Of a DNA stretch of 64,000 nt, positions 31,688-40,289 are shown one piece after another. Source of the stretch: Nocardiopsis dassonvillei_B. Its GTDB lineage: Bacteria; Actinomycetota; Actinomycetes; Streptosporangiales; Streptosporangiaceae. A program made the translations under genes and the position numbers. A model generated the notes under the pieces. That model did no database searches. It worked only from the letters and a program-made list of their open reading frames with translations, and was not told the DNA's origin. The stretch covers positions 1-64,000 of the forward strand of contig NZ_OZ186816.1 in NCBI RefSeq assembly GCF_964273065.1, read 5' to 3'. Within the stretch, counting starts at the first letter, position 1; every line of letters begins with the position of its first letter.

Positions 31688-33046
31688 TCACCCGCTGTTG
31701 GCGGTCTCCGCCCGGCGCTTGGCCTCCATCTCGGCCCGCAGCCGCTTGTACTCCTCCGTGGCGGGAGACCCGTGCAGCGAGGCGTACATGTCCGCGAGCA
31801 GGGTCGGGTCCAGCTCCTCGATCTCCGGCTCGGGATCGGCGGCGTCCTGGTCCTTATCCTGCGCAGCGTCGGCCGCGACGCGCTCAGCCTCCAGGCGCTC
31901 CCACTCGGCCCGCTCCTCCTGCTCGCACCACAGGCACGCACCGTCGTCGGTCAGCGCGACCTTGTGGCGGCCGCACACGCCTGCGTGGACGTCGGCCCCG
32001 CCCCGGGGCGCCTCGCGCCCCCCGCGGGCTTCTGAGGCTTCCTGGGCGCCGCGCTGCTCGCACGCCCACGCCCATGCCTTGGTGACCTGTTCGGGCAGCA
32101 GACGCCATCCCAGCGCGCCAGGGAGGGACGTGAACGTCCTCCGGCCGTCCTTGCGCACCCACCCCTGCTTGAGCCAGGCGGTGTACTCCTCCCAGGACAG
32201 GCCGGGCTGGGCGTCCACCAGCGACCGGGCGGCCTCCACGAGCACCGCCAGGCGCTGGTGGTCGATCGCGCTCAGGTGCTCTCCGGGGAGCAGGGCTCGG
32301 CCCGCGATCTCCCGGACCAGGTTGGCCGAGGCCAGGCTCGGCGCGACGAAGTCGGCGCCGCCGGCCACCCCCCACTGTGGTTCGTCGACAGCAGAGGGAT
32401 CACCCCCCGCGCGCGCACGCGCGTCCCCCTCCTCCCCCTCCCCTTCAAGGGTGGTGTTCTTATGCATGGGATTTTCCAAGCTTGGAAAATCAGATGCTGG
32501 ATCCAGGATGCGATTTTCCGATGTTGGCTCTGAGCTGGGGTTTTGCCCTCCGGACTCCAGGATGGGATTTTCGCATCCTGGCTCGGTGGCGCCTACGTCG
32601 CCGTCCGGGGGGGTGGGCTGGCGCCGCTTCATCGACTCGCGGGTGCGCTTGTTCAGCGGGGTGAACCGGCGCCCTTCGGCCGCGAGCTGGTCGAGGATGG
32701 CTTGGGCGTGCCCGGGAAGGGTGGCCGGGTTGTCGGAGAAGATCCATAGGGCACCCGCTCGGGTGCCGTTCGCGAGGATCTCGCGGAAGCGCAGCATGTA
32801 GCCGTCCTCTTCGAGTTCGGCCAGGCCTGAGCGGACAGCGTGCAGCTTGTCGGTGCTTTCTTCGGCCAGGCGCTCCTCGCTGGTCTCCCATCCCTCGACG
32901 TGGGAGCCGAGGTAGGTCAGGATGCCGCGGGCCTTGAAGCTCAGCCGCCGGTCACGCACCATGCGGTTCGCCACGATGGTGTGGCCGTCACCGCTGAAGG
33001 GCGCACGCATCAAGATGGTGCTGTACTGGCGTTTCGGGTCGTTCAC
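31688..33046 (-). CDS. Replication-type helix-turn-helix protein
   Basis: A 452-aa protein from a GTG at 33046 behind AGGAGG; the frame stays open to 33175. Residues about 20-110 (TIVANRMVRDRRLSFKARGILTYLGSHVEGWETSEERLAEESTDKLHAVRSGLAELEEDGYM) are the winged helix of phage and plasmid replication-organiser proteins. A central low-complexity stretch with repeated ENP/ENR motifs follows, then a helical domain (WEEYTAWLKQGWVRKDG) and a CxxH/CxxC pair (CGRHK ... CLWC) that may bind zinc. The central stretch is encoded by DNA repeats, as in initiator genes that contain their own origin. Confidence 0.7.
   Translation of the reverse strand: MNDPKRQYSTILMRAPFSGDGHTIVANRMVRDRRLSFKARGILTYLGSHVEGWETSEERLAEESTDKLHAVRSGLAELEEDGYMLRFREILANGTRAGALWIFSDNPATLPGHAQAILDQLAAEGRRFTPLNKRTRESMKRRQPTPPDGDVGATEPGCENPILESGGQNPSSEPTSENRILDPASDFPSLENPMHKNTTLEGEGEEGDARARAGGDPSAVDEPQWGVAGGADFVAPSLASANLVREIAGRALLPGEHLSAIDHQRLAVLVEAARSLVDAQPGLSWEEYTAWLKQGWVRKDGRRTFTSLPGALGWRLLPEQVTKAWAWACEQRGAQEASEARGGREAPRGGADVHAGVCGRHKVALTDDGACLWCEQEERAEWERLEAERVAADAAQDKDQDAADPEPEIEELDPTLLADMYASLHGSPATEEYKRLRAEMEAKRRAETANSG
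32470..32585. repeat. Iteron-like repeats and 22-bp palindrome inside the replication gene
   Basis: 32470-32491 is a perfect palindrome (GATTTTCCAAG and its complement). Direct 28-bp repeats begin at 32503 and 32557 (CCAGGATGSGATTTTC...TGGCTC) with a weaker GGGGTTTTGCC unit between. The patch is AT-rich in a GC-rich gene. Confidence 0.6.
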
Positions 33047-33182
33047 GGTTGTTGATCGCCTCCTAGGCGACACCGCGACGGAGGATGCTCCCGCATGCCC
33101 ACCGAACCCATTGGGTACGATGAGCGCATAGCGTTTCGGTGGGAGTTTCCTGGTCGCAGCATCGGCCAGTCTCATCTGCGGA

Positions 33183-33217
33183 GGCGGGGAACCGGGGGCA
33201 ACCGGGGCCCCGCCTTT
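33183..33217 (+). terminator. Rho-independent terminator (plus strand)
   Basis: A GGCGGGG/CCCCGCC stem with an inner CCGG pair is followed by CTTTTTAC. No plus-strand gene precedes it, so it may end antisense or read-through transcripts. Confidence 0.55.
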
Positions 33218-33293
33218 TTACTTGGTTGATGCCCTTGACCTTAGAGCTTGTGACGCTCAGAGGCCGCTTCAGTCACATGTGAGGCCTGAAAAG

Positions 33294-33320
33294 AGCCCGG
33301 ACGGGCGAACTGTCCGGGCT
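33294..33320 (-). terminator. Terminator of the XRE-TPR gene
   Basis: AGCCCGGAC/GTCCGGGCT stem with a 9-nt loop; CTTTTCAGG follows on the minus strand, 13 bp after the gene stop. Confidence 0.7.
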
Positions 33321-33332
33321 TTGGTCTTGCTG

Positions 33333-34565
33333 CTAGGCCGCACGGTCCGCGAGGGACCGTAGTTCTTCGATGTAGTCCTCCGCTTCCTGTTCGTCCTTGT
33401 ACCGCTCAGCGACGATCTGGCCGAGTTCTCGGCTGACCATCACCAGGGATGGCACCGACTGACGATCGCTGTCCAGGGCACGTCGGCCGTAGTCGACCGC
33501 TGCTTCCAGATCACCACTGCGAGCCGAGATCACGCCCTTGGTGACCAGAGCTTCGGCCGCCCGCATGGGTGCGACCATGCGGCCGCTCCAGTCTGTGGAG
33601 CTGTTGAGCACCTCATCCGCGAGCGCGCCAGCCATTCGGTCATCTCCTACCAAACGGGCGGTGTCCATGGCGTAGAAGTCAAACTTCGCCGGATCTACTT
33701 GGAAGTGGTGGCTCGGGTCGTCCGGGTAGGGCAGTGATTCGAGGAGCTGGCGGCCTTTGTCTAGGGCAACCTCTACTCGTCGCCGGTCCCCGATCCGGGC
33801 CCAGGCTTTGGCTTGCTGGGCATAGAGCTGCACCGTGACGGATCGGTCGCCAGCGGCGTGGATGCCTGCTTCGGCAGCGGCCAAGACGCTCCGATAGTCG
33901 CCTCGGGTGAGAGCGAACCAGCAGCTCATCTCATGTGCCCACCCCACAACGCTGAGGTCATCGGCTTCAGAACCCAGGGTCAGCGCGGACCGGCGCGTGC
34001 TTTCTGCCGTCGTGCTGAGCCCGATGTCCTGCTCCAGACAACCGACGAGAAGAGCGAGCATCCCAGCCATGGAGAGGATCTCCCGGTGCTGGGAAAGGCT
34101 GACCCCCATGTCGAGCATGTCCGCGAGTCGTGCGAGCCAGGCCCGGCCCTCGGTCAGGAGCTGGTGTGCGTCGACTAGCGGGTAGTCCGAGCACAGCCTG
34201 TCCACGGTGAGCCTGAGGGCGTCCAACGTCGCAGTATCCACCGACGACCTGCGCAGACGTGCGATCAAGTTGGGTGTGTCGGCGTCCGGGGCGGCCGCGG
34301 CCATGATCTCGCGCGGACTGCGGGGGACAGCGAACATAGCGCCGCTGACGGTTCCGAATAGGGACGCGATCATCCGCTGGTACTCCGGACTGGGCATGAC
34401 ACGCCCGGATTCCCACCTCTTCCACTGGTTGATCATCGTGGCTTCGTCGGGCAGTTCTTGGATGGTCTCGTACCGCAGCCGACGCACGCATTCGCGCTGG
34501 GTCCAGTTCCGGAGATCACGCTCACGTCGAATCCGCCGCGCCCACGGGGCCATCGAGGTAGTCAT
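33333..34565 (-). CDS. XRE-family regulator with TPR-like sensor domain
   Basis: A 410-aa protein, ATG at 34565 behind GAGGAG. The HTH is at residues 8-70 (WARRIRRERDLRNWTQRECVRRLRYE ... QWKRWESGRVMPSPEYQRMIASLFG). The rest is helical repeats (DALRLTVDRL, LLVGCLEQDIGLSTTAESTRRSALTLG, AAEAGIHAAGDRSVTVQLYAQQAKAWARIGD) of the type actinomycetes use to sense small ligands or peptides. It is probably a regulator of plasmid or host genes. Confidence 0.82.
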   Translation of the reverse strand: MTTSMAPWARRIRRERDLRNWTQRECVRRLRYETIQELPDEATMINQWKRWESGRVMPSPEYQRMIASLFGTVSGAMFAVPRSPREIMAAAAPDADTPNLIARLRRSSVDTATLDALRLTVDRLCSDYPLVDAHQLLTEGRAWLARLADMLDMGVSLSQHREILSMAGMLALLVGCLEQDIGLSTTAESTRRSALTLGSEADDLSVVGWAHEMSCWFALTRGDYRSVLAAAEAGIHAAGDRSVTVQLYAQQAKAWARIGDRRRVEVALDKGRQLLESLPYPDDPSHHFQVDPAKFDFYAMDTARLVGDDRMAGALADEVLNSSTDWSGRMVAPMRAAEALVTKGVISARSGDLEAAVDYGRRALDSDRQSVPSLVMVSRELGQIVAERYKDEQEAEDYIEELRSLADRAA

Positions 34566-34687
34566 GCCTTCACACTCCTCAGCCTGGACTGTTGGTGTCT
34601 AGGTGGCAGCTGGGGGGCACGCCTGTGTCCCCCAACTGCCTCTCGCGCAGAAAAAGAGCGCAAGCCAAGCTCACAGGTATGACCCCC

Positions 34688-35443
34688 TCACCCTCTGTTC
34701 AGCGGCAGCCGGTCGTAGACCGCTTGTACGCGGTCGGCATCACCGATGGAGCGCAGAACTTCCAGCACCCTGCCGTCTTCGCCGTAGGTGATGCGCTCGA
34801 TGACCAGCACTGGTGTGGATGGTGCGAGCTTCATGACCTCAATGTCCTCTGGCGTTGGCTGCTGAGCAGTGACGGTCTCCGTGGTTGCTGTGGGCGAATG
34901 CCCCAAGGCGATCAGTGCTCCGTAGACACCGCCTTCGACCTTGGCTTCTTCTGCAAGAGGGGTTCCATCTACCAGGGCGAGCGGCATCCATGCCTTTTGG
35001 ATCTGTGCGACCTGGGGCCCCGCCCACATGTGGCGCTGTCGGTACACCACGGGTGTTCCCGGGGCGACATCAAGTGCTTCTGCGATGGACTCCTCTGCGG
35101 CGATGCGCTCCACCGAGACGACCTCTGCGTGTCCGCTGACGCCTTGATCAGCGCATGCCTGCTCCCACGGCCCTTTCGCACCGCCTGGAGCCAGCACCTT
35201 GCTGTACCGGGTCAGGGGGATCCGCACAGTGGTTCGATCACGTACCACGGTGCCCTTGCGTCGGATCGGGGTAATCAGCCCTTCGCTCTGGAGCAGGCTT
35301 ACGGCTTCCCTCACGGTGTAGAGGGACACGCCGTACTGTTCCGCAAGTTTGCGCTGGTGAGGGATGGTCTCACCGGGTTTGTAGTCACCACGGTTGATCG
35401 CTTCTCGCAGGTCTTGGGCCACCTCTTCGTAGCGGTTCACCAA
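34688..35443 (-). CDS. GntR-family repressor (KorSA-like, GntR-UTRA)
   Basis: About 251 aa. I place the start at the TTG at 35443 (GAGAGGAGG 8 nt upstream) or the GTG at 35440; the frame stays open to 35530. The N-terminal winged helix is RYEEVAQDLREAINRGDYKPGETIPHQRKLAEQYGVSLYTVREAVSLLQSEGLI. A UTRA effector-binding domain follows from residue 80. In pSAM2- and pSN22-type plasmids such regulators repress transfer genes. Two palindromes lie between it and the divergent transfer operon. Confidence 0.88.
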   Translation of the reverse strand: MVNRYEEVAQDLREAINRGDYKPGETIPHQRKLAEQYGVSLYTVREAVSLLQSEGLITPIRRKGTVVRDRTTVRIPLTRYSKVLAPGGAKGPWEQACADQGVSGHAEVVSVERIAAEESIAEALDVAPGTPVVYRQRHMWAGPQVAQIQKAWMPLALVDGTPLAEEAKVEGGVYGALIALGHSPTATTETVTAQQPTPEDIEVMKLAPSTPVLVIERITYGEDGRVLEVLRSIGDADRVQAVYDRLPLNRG

Positions 35444-35490
35444 GGTTGGCACCTCCTCTCCACGGTCTCTGAACTCTCTCATGGCCATCT

Positions 35491-35553
35491 TAGTTCCGGA
35501 ACTATTGACAGGTCCACTCGGGGTGTGCATACTCTCAAATAGTTCCGGAACTA
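35491..35553 (+). promoter_or_regulatory. Transfer-operon promoter flanked by two GntR operators
   Basis: The perfect palindrome TAGTTCCGGAACTA occurs at 35491-35504 and 35540-35553. Between them are TTGACA (35505-35510), a 17-nt spacer and CATACT (35528-35533), a near-consensus sigma-70 promoter reading into the transfer genes. Repressor bound at both sites would enclose it. Confidence 0.82.
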
Positions 35554-35652
35554 ATCAAGGGTCTGGAACGACGAGACCCCGACGCGGCTCGGCCTGGAAA
35601 ACCGCCGCGTCGGGGCCCTCTACCGGCGAACCAACTGGGAAGGCGGCCCGCC

Positions 35653-36222
35653 ATGTCCATCATTGCAAAGGTCGCGGAGGCCACCGGCGCGACTCACACC
35701 GAGATCCTTCGGGTCGCGACCCAGGGCGGCACCACCGCAGAGGATTGGCGGATCGCCCACGCGATCGAGGCCGCGGGCGGCCGCTCCGCTTACGAGCTGA
35801 TGCTCACCGCGGGCCGGGACGAGCGGATCGCTGAGGTCTGGGGGGACGCTGGCGCCCCGGCCGAGACCCCGACCCAGATCAACCCGAACGCCACCTACGA
35901 CCCGGAGATCACGGTCTACTCCGAGGACACCGCCCCGGACAGCCCGAACCGGATCTCCCCGCACCACCCCCACGACCAGGGCGAGGACGACGAGCTCGCC
36001 GCCCGCGCCGACCAGGCCGCCACGGTCCACGCCGACCTGGTCGACCTGACCGACGAGGTCGACACCGCCGAGCAGGTCTACCGCAAGTGGGCCTCCCGGA
36101 TCGACGCGGTCCACCAGGCCGCCCGCCGCACGGTGCAGCAGCTGCTGCTCTCCCACCCCCGCACCCGCCGCCGCGCGGTGCACCGGGCCCGCCAGGCCCG
36201 CCGCCTGGCGCTGGCCGCCTGA
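35653..36222 (+). CDS. First gene of the transfer operon, hypothetical
   Basis: A 189-aa protein. The N-terminus (IIAKVAEATGATHTEILRVATQGGTTAEDWRIAHAIEAAGG) looks like a small HTH. An acidic middle and a basic C-terminal helix (HPRTRRRAVHRARQARR) follow. Conserved position after the KorSA-type promoter suggests an accessory transfer or regulatory role. Confidence 0.65.
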   Translation: MSIIAKVAEATGATHTEILRVATQGGTTAEDWRIAHAIEAAGGRSAYELMLTAGRDERIAEVWGDAGAPAETPTQINPNATYDPEITVYSEDTAPDSPNRISPHHPHDQGEDDELAARADQAATVHADLVDLTDEVDTAEQVYRKWASRIDAVHQAARRTVQQLLLSHPRTRRRAVHRARQARRLALAA

Positions 36223-36265
36223 CCAGCACACCCACACCCGACACACCCAATGAGAGGGGACAGCC

Positions 36266-36649
36266 ATGTCCGATTCCACCTACACCGACCGCGAGGTCCT
36301 GTGGCCCGCCTCCGAGCGCCCCACCGTCCCGGTCCGGCCGATGCCCACGGCCGACCACATCGACGAGATCCGCACCATCGCGGAGATGTACAGCGGTGAC
36401 CTGCGCATCTACGAGGTCCGCGCGACCTCCGGCGGGGTGCTGGTCTCCTACTCCCGCGACGTCGGTTCCCCCTCCCCCGCGCTGGTGGCGGTGGGCTACC
36501 GGGTTCAGCCGCTGCGGGAGGGCCTGCTCCTGGTGACGGGCGCCGTGGACGCGGCCGCGCTGATCACCGCCCAGATCGAGGCCCTGGCGGCCGAGCGCGA
36601 GCGCCTGGAGCGCGCCGAGCTGGAGCGCACGACCGGGGCGCCGTTCTGA
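36266..36649 (+). CDS. Hypothetical transfer-region protein (127 aa)
   Basis: Alpha/beta sequence with EVRATSGGVLVSYSRDVG ... ALVAVGYRV and a helical C-terminus (AAALITAQIEALAAERERLERAEL). ATG behind GAGGGG. The stop overlaps the next start (TGATG). Confidence 0.65.
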   Translation: MSDSTYTDREVLWPASERPTVPVRPMPTADHIDEIRTIAEMYSGDLRIYEVRATSGGVLVSYSRDVGSPSPALVAVGYRVQPLREGLLLVTGAVDAAALITAQIEALAAERERLERAELERTTGAPF

Positions 36650-36864
36650 TGGCCGCCCCCACCGCAGAGCCGGTGCTGTCCCCGCTGGTTGAGGCCCTGG
36701 CCGCCGTTGACCTGGCCGATGCCGCCCGCCCGGGCGGGATCCGCGCCGGTGTCGAGCAGGCCGCCGGCCTGATCCGCACCCACGTGGCCGCCTGGTCCAC
36801 CGGACCCGACGCCGACATCGTCCCCCTGCCGAGCAACACCACCACCGAAGGAGCCGCCGCATGA
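36649..36864 (+). CDS. Hypothetical 71-aa protein
   Basis: Starts on the stop of the previous gene and ends overlapping the next ATG (ATGA), so all three are translationally coupled. Ala-rich helical protein with no recognised motif. Confidence 0.6.
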   Translation: MAAPTAEPVLSPLVEALAAVDLADAARPGGIRAGVEQAAGLIRTHVAAWSTGPDADIVPLPSNTTTEGAAA

Positions 36865-37529
36865 GGTTCACCCACCGCCAGTGCCAGCAGGAGCTGGCCC
36901 AGGCCCACGCCCTGCTGGACCACCGGGAGACGGAGCTGGAGGAGGTCACCCGGGAGCGCGCGGACCTGCGCCACAACGCGATCCTCGCCGAGGTCGAGCT
37001 GGGGCACCTGCGCGAGCGGGTGCGGGCCGCCGACGCCCAGGACCAGGAACGGTGCCAGGAGAACCGCGGCCATTCCATCTCCCTGGGGCAGCAGGTCGAC
37101 GAGCTGGAGCGGCAGGTCGCCGAGCTGGAGACGTGGCGCGAGCACGCCGGGCAGCTGTCCCGGGAGCTGACCGCGCACGAGCGGGCCGAGAGCGTGCTGG
37201 CGGCGCGCCGGCGGCGGGTCGCGGCGGACGCGCTCGATGACGCCGACGAGCGCCCCAGCCACCCGCAGTCGGCGCACCAGGCCACGGTGGCGGCCGCCAT
37301 CGCCGCCATGCCGCTGACGTACTTCGACCCCGAGGTCGTCTGCGACGTCGGCTACGGCCGCCCTCGGTGGCTGGTCGACGGTCAGGCCGTCGACCCCTAC
37401 GGCACCCCGGAGCGCGCCAGGGATCAGATCGCCGCCCGGTACGGGTTCACCGACGCCGAGCTGGACGAGATCGAGGCCGCCGCCCGCGCCCAGGCCGCGG
37501 CGGAAGCGGAGGCGGCGGAGGCGGCGTGA
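36861..37529 (+). CDS. Coiled-coil protein of the transfer operon
   Basis: A 222-aa protein. Residues 5-115 form a long coiled coil (ELAQAHALLDHRETELEEVTRERADLRH ... LGQQVDELERQVAELETW). The C-terminus is a compact domain (YFDPEVVCDVGYGRPRWLVDGQAVDPYGTPERARDQI). Probably structural. It overlaps the next small gene by 4 nt. Confidence 0.68.
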   Translation: MRFTHRQCQQELAQAHALLDHRETELEEVTRERADLRHNAILAEVELGHLRERVRAADAQDQERCQENRGHSISLGQQVDELERQVAELETWREHAGQLSRELTAHERAESVLAARRRRVAADALDDADERPSHPQSAHQATVAAAIAAMPLTYFDPEVVCDVGYGRPRWLVDGQAVDPYGTPERARDQIAARYGFTDAELDEIEAAARAQAAAEAEAAEAA

Positions 37530-37621
37530 GCGAGGAGCACCAGGCCGTGGTCCTGGTGGCCGTGCTGGTCCTGGTGCTCGCGGTCGTCGTCCCCGCGGCG
37601 GCCGCCCGCACCGCCCGCTGA
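37526..37621 (+). CDS. 31-aa single-helix membrane peptide
   Basis: GTG start overlapping the previous stop (GTGA). SEEHQAVV precedes one hydrophobic helix (LVAVLVLVLAVVVPAAAA) and a basic end (RTAR). Typical small membrane protein of actinomycete transfer regions. Confidence 0.6.
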   Translation: MSEEHQAVVLVAVLVLVLAVVVPAAAARTAR

Positions 37622-37723
37622 ACCTCACCCCTGGGGCGCCCGCCCCCACCGGCCCGCCGCGGCCGGTGGGGTCCGGGGACCACCAGGGTCCACCACCGTA
37701 AAACCCCTGATGAGGAGCATCGA

Positions 37724-37888
37724 ATGGGTCGCCGCGAGGAGAACACCAGCACGCCCGGGATCGTGAACCTGGGCGGCAACAACTCCTTCACCAACGTCGC
37801 CGTCGGCAAGGGCGCCACGATCGTCAACGGCAAGGTCACCCGGGGCACCAAGCTGCCCGACACCAAGAAGGACGGCAACCGCAAGTAG
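37724..37888 (+). CDS. 54-aa basic protein with Asn/Gly-rich core
   Basis: ATG behind GAGGAG. GRREENTSTPGIVNLGGNNSFTNVAVGKGATIVNG has the regular polar-hydrophobic pattern of a small beta structure; the tail is basic (KKDGNRK). No family recognised. Confidence 0.6.
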   Translation: MGRREENTSTPGIVNLGGNNSFTNVAVGKGATIVNGKVTRGTKLPDTKKDGNRK

Positions 37889-37917
37889 CAGCCGCACACC
37901 ACCTGACCTCATGAAAC

Positions 37918-37950
37918 GAGCCCGCCCGGGTCTGCACCCCGGGCGGGCTC
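37918..37950 (+). terminator. Intercistronic hairpin
   Basis: GAGCCCGCCCGGG and CCCGGGCGGGCTC with a 7-nt loop; no U-run follows, so it may be an attenuator or processing site within the operon. Confidence 0.5.
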
Positions 37951-37981
37951 CGCACATCCATCCCGTGAACAGGAGCAACGA

Positions 37982-38287
37982 ATGCGCAAGAACAAGCCTA
38001 CCTTCGGCCCGGTCGCCGCCCCGGTGATGCGCGGCTGCCAGGGGTGCGACTGGGAGATCTGGTCCGACTCCGCCGTGGTGGCGGAGCTGGAGCAGGCCGC
38101 CCACCGGGTCGAGGCCCACGCCACCCTGCCCGAGCGCCTGCAGATCCAGCACCTGGTCGCCTCCTACCGGGAGCTGCTGGGGGACCTGCCCGGCCGCCTG
38201 CTGGTGATGGCTGTGCACCACGTCCTGGACGGGTCCGCCCCGCTGGCGCTGGCCGGCCCGGCCTGCGGAGAGGGGGCCGCGGCATGA
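37982..38287 (+). CDS. Hypothetical 101-aa protein with CxxC
   Basis: GCQGCDWEIW near residue 19 gives a single CxxC; the rest is helical (VVAELEQAAHRVEAHATLPERLQIQHLV) and ends hydrophobic. ATG behind AGGAGCAACGA. The stop overlaps the next ATG. Confidence 0.6.
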   Translation: MRKNKPTFGPVAAPVMRGCQGCDWEIWSDSAVVAELEQAAHRVEAHATLPERLQIQHLVASYRELLGDLPGRLLVMAVHHVLDGSAPLALAGPACGEGAAA

Positions 38288-38451
38288 CGCGCGACCCGAT
38301 GGCCCTGCTGGGCCTGGCGCTGATGCTCATCGCGCTCGGGACCCTGTCCTTCGAGGCCGCCGTGCTGGTCACCCTGGCCGCCGCCCTGGTTCTGGTCGAC
38401 GACGAGACCGAGGACGCCCTCGACGGAGGGGCGGGGGTGGACCGGTGCTGA
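38284..38451 (+). CDS. 55-aa membrane protein
   Basis: Starts within the previous stop (ATGA). Two hydrophobic stretches (MALLGLALMLIALGTL and AAVLVTLAAALVLV) precede an acidic tail (DDETEDALDGG). Probably part of the transfer-pore or spread gene set. Confidence 0.6.
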   Translation: MTRDPMALLGLALMLIALGTLSFEAAVLVTLAAALVLVDDETEDALDGGAGVDRC

Positions 38452-38561
38452 CCTTCCTGACCTGGGCCCCGACGTTGCAGCCTCCGATGCACTGCGGGTC
38501 CGCCATGGAATGGGACGTCCTGCGGGCCGCCTATGTGTGCCACTGCGGGGCGGTGCGCTGA
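38445..38561 (+). CDS. 38-aa cysteine-containing protein
   Basis: GTG overlapping the previous stop. MHCGSAMEWDVLRAAYVCHCGAVR has three cysteines and a histidine (CHC), a possible small zinc site. The stop overlaps the next ATG. Confidence 0.5.
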   Translation: MLTFLTWAPTLQPPMHCGSAMEWDVLRAAYVCHCGAVR

Positions 38562-38677
38562 TGACCGACCTCGAATTCCACCTGCAGAACTGCTCCGCCT
38601 GCCGCAAGGGCTTGGCGTGCGCGACCCGGCGGATGCTCGGCGGGTTCGCGGCCCGCTTCCGGGGGTGGTTGCGGTGA
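38561..38677 (+). CDS. 38-aa protein with CxxC
   Basis: Starts on the last base of the previous stop. FHLQNCSACRKGLACATRRM gives CxxC plus C, as in small zinc-binding proteins; the basic amphipathic C-terminus is GFAARFRGWLR. Confidence 0.5.
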   Translation: MTDLEFHLQNCSACRKGLACATRRMLGGFAARFRGWLR

Positions 38678-38844
38678 TCGGAACCGTCCTGGCCCTGGCC
38701 GGGCTCGCGCTGACCTGCGGTGCGACCGGTGTGCTGCTGGCCCTGTCCGGGCCGATGGCCTACACCGACCGGCCGCTCCCCACCCCCCGACTCCGTCTCC
38801 GACTCCGTTTCTTCCGACGCGCCCCGAGGAGGGCTGACCGATGA
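38674..38844 (+). CDS. 56-aa membrane protein with basic tail
   Basis: GTG overlapping the previous stop. One helix (GTVLALAGLALTCGATGVLLAL) precedes an Arg-rich tail (RLRLRLRFFRRAPRR). It overlaps the next gene by 4 nt. Confidence 0.55.
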   Translation: MIGTVLALAGLALTCGATGVLLALSGPMAYTDRPLPTPRLRLRLRFFRRAPRRADR

Positions 38845-39914
38845 ACACCACGACCCCGTCGGGGCCGCGCACGCGGCCCCTGCTCATCGCCGCGACGATC
38901 CCGTCCGTGCTGTCCCTGGCGTGGACGGCCTGGTCGGTGGCGGACATGATCCCCGCCCCGACGCCGATCGCTGTCGCGGCCGGGATCGCCCTGGACGTCG
39001 CGCTGGTCGCGGCGGTGGCGATCGCGTGGGTGGCGCCGGCCATCGCCCGGCCCGCCCAGGTCGCCTCCTGGCTCATCGCGGCCGTGGCGGCCGCGGCGAT
39101 CGCGATCCACTCCTGGTCGATCTCTCCGGCGCTGTCGCTGATGGCCGCCGTCCCGCTCATCTCCAAGGCCCTGTGGCACCTGGCCCTGTCGGCGAAGGCC
39201 GCCGGGGACGCCGCTGTGGCCGAGGCCGCCGCCCGGGAGGCGGAGCGGCAGGAGGCCGCGCGCGCCGAAGCCGACCGCAAGGCCCAGCGCCTGTCCACGG
39301 CCCTGTCCGAGGACGAGGAGGCCGAGCTGGCCGACCTGGAGCGCCAGGCCGCCTACGTCGCGGCCAAGGCCGACAAGCAGGTCGCCCTGGAGGAGGCCAA
39401 GGCCAAGGCCGAGCAGAAGCTCCGCCTGGCCGAGATCGACCGCGACGCGGAGATGCAGATGGCCACGGACGAGGCCACCGCCCGGATCTACGTGCGCCGT
39501 GCCGAGTTGGCGCACCGCATCCGCCTGGCCGAGCCCGTCTACACCGCGACGGAGATCGGTGCCGGCACCCGGGTCCCGGACGACCCCTCGGGGCTGGACG
39601 GCCTCCCGCCCGCCGGTGCTCCGGTGGCGGGGTTCGGGTTCCCGCAGACGCCCAGCCCCGCGCGGGGCGCCTCCCCCGCTGACCTGCGGACGCCTCCCGG
39701 CGCCTCCCCGGCCGCCTCCCCCCGCGCCCCCCAGGGGGCGCAGGTGCTCAGCGGCCCCGAGCGGCTGCTGGCCTACGTCACCCAGGCGGGCCCGGAGGCC
39801 ACGGTCAAGGGCGCCGCCCGAGTGCTGTCGGTGGACCCGCGCACCATCCGCCGGTGGCGGTCGGACCTGGCCCAGGCCGGGCACGACGTGTCCGCCCTGG
39901 GCGGGCAGGGCTGA
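38841..39914 (+). CDS. SpdB-like membrane protein (DUF2637-type) with coiled coil and HTH
   Basis: A 357-aa protein. Four transmembrane helices in residues 14-115 follow the DUF2637 pattern. A charged coiled coil (about 120-225) and a Pro-rich linker lead to a C-terminal HTH (ATVKGAARVLSVDPRTIRRWRSDL). Spd proteins help plasmid spread inside the recipient mycelium with TraB. The domain order is typical of actinomycete conjugative plasmids. Confidence 0.82.
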   Translation: MNTTTPSGPRTRPLLIAATIPSVLSLAWTAWSVADMIPAPTPIAVAAGIALDVALVAAVAIAWVAPAIARPAQVASWLIAAVAAAAIAIHSWSISPALSLMAAVPLISKALWHLALSAKAAGDAAVAEAAAREAERQEAARAEADRKAQRLSTALSEDEEAELADLERQAAYVAAKADKQVALEEAKAKAEQKLRLAEIDRDAEMQMATDEATARIYVRRAELAHRIRLAEPVYTATEIGAGTRVPDDPSGLDGLPPAGAPVAGFGFPQTPSPARGASPADLRTPPGASPAASPRAPQGAQVLSGPERLLAYVTQAGPEATVKGAARVLSVDPRTIRRWRSDLAQAGHDVSALGGQG

Positions 39915-39931
39915 CCCGCCCGCCCCGATGA

Positions 39932-39963
39932 GGGGGCACCCGCACTGACCTGCGGGTGCCCCC
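39932..39963 (+). terminator. Strong hairpin after the spd-like gene
   Basis: GGGGGCACCCGCA and TGCGGGTGCCCCC pair perfectly around 6 nt. A second perfect hairpin (AGAGCCACCCGG/CCGGGTGGCTCT) follows at 40017-40049. The rest of the 375-bp gap before 40290 holds no supported gene. Confidence 0.65.
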
Positions 39964-40289
39964 TCCCCGCACCGATCGCGCCCTCCGGGGCGCCTCCCCG
40001 CCTTCGGCGGGTGAGCAGAGCCACCCGGCCCGTCCTGCCGGGTGGCTCTGTCCACCACTCCGAGGTCGGGCGCGCGAGACCGCCGATGCCACCGAGAGCA
40101 GCTCCCGGGCGAGTCGGAGGCCGCAGACGCCCGCCACCACCCCCTGTCCGCCCCCGACCTGCAAGAGGAGGAGCCGATTCACCACCGATTCCACCGATCC
40201 CGCGCCCCGCCCCCGGGTGGTGCGCACCCCGCGGCCGGGCCGCCTCCCATCACGGGCGGCGGCCCGCCCCACACCCGGAGGGAGTGCCG

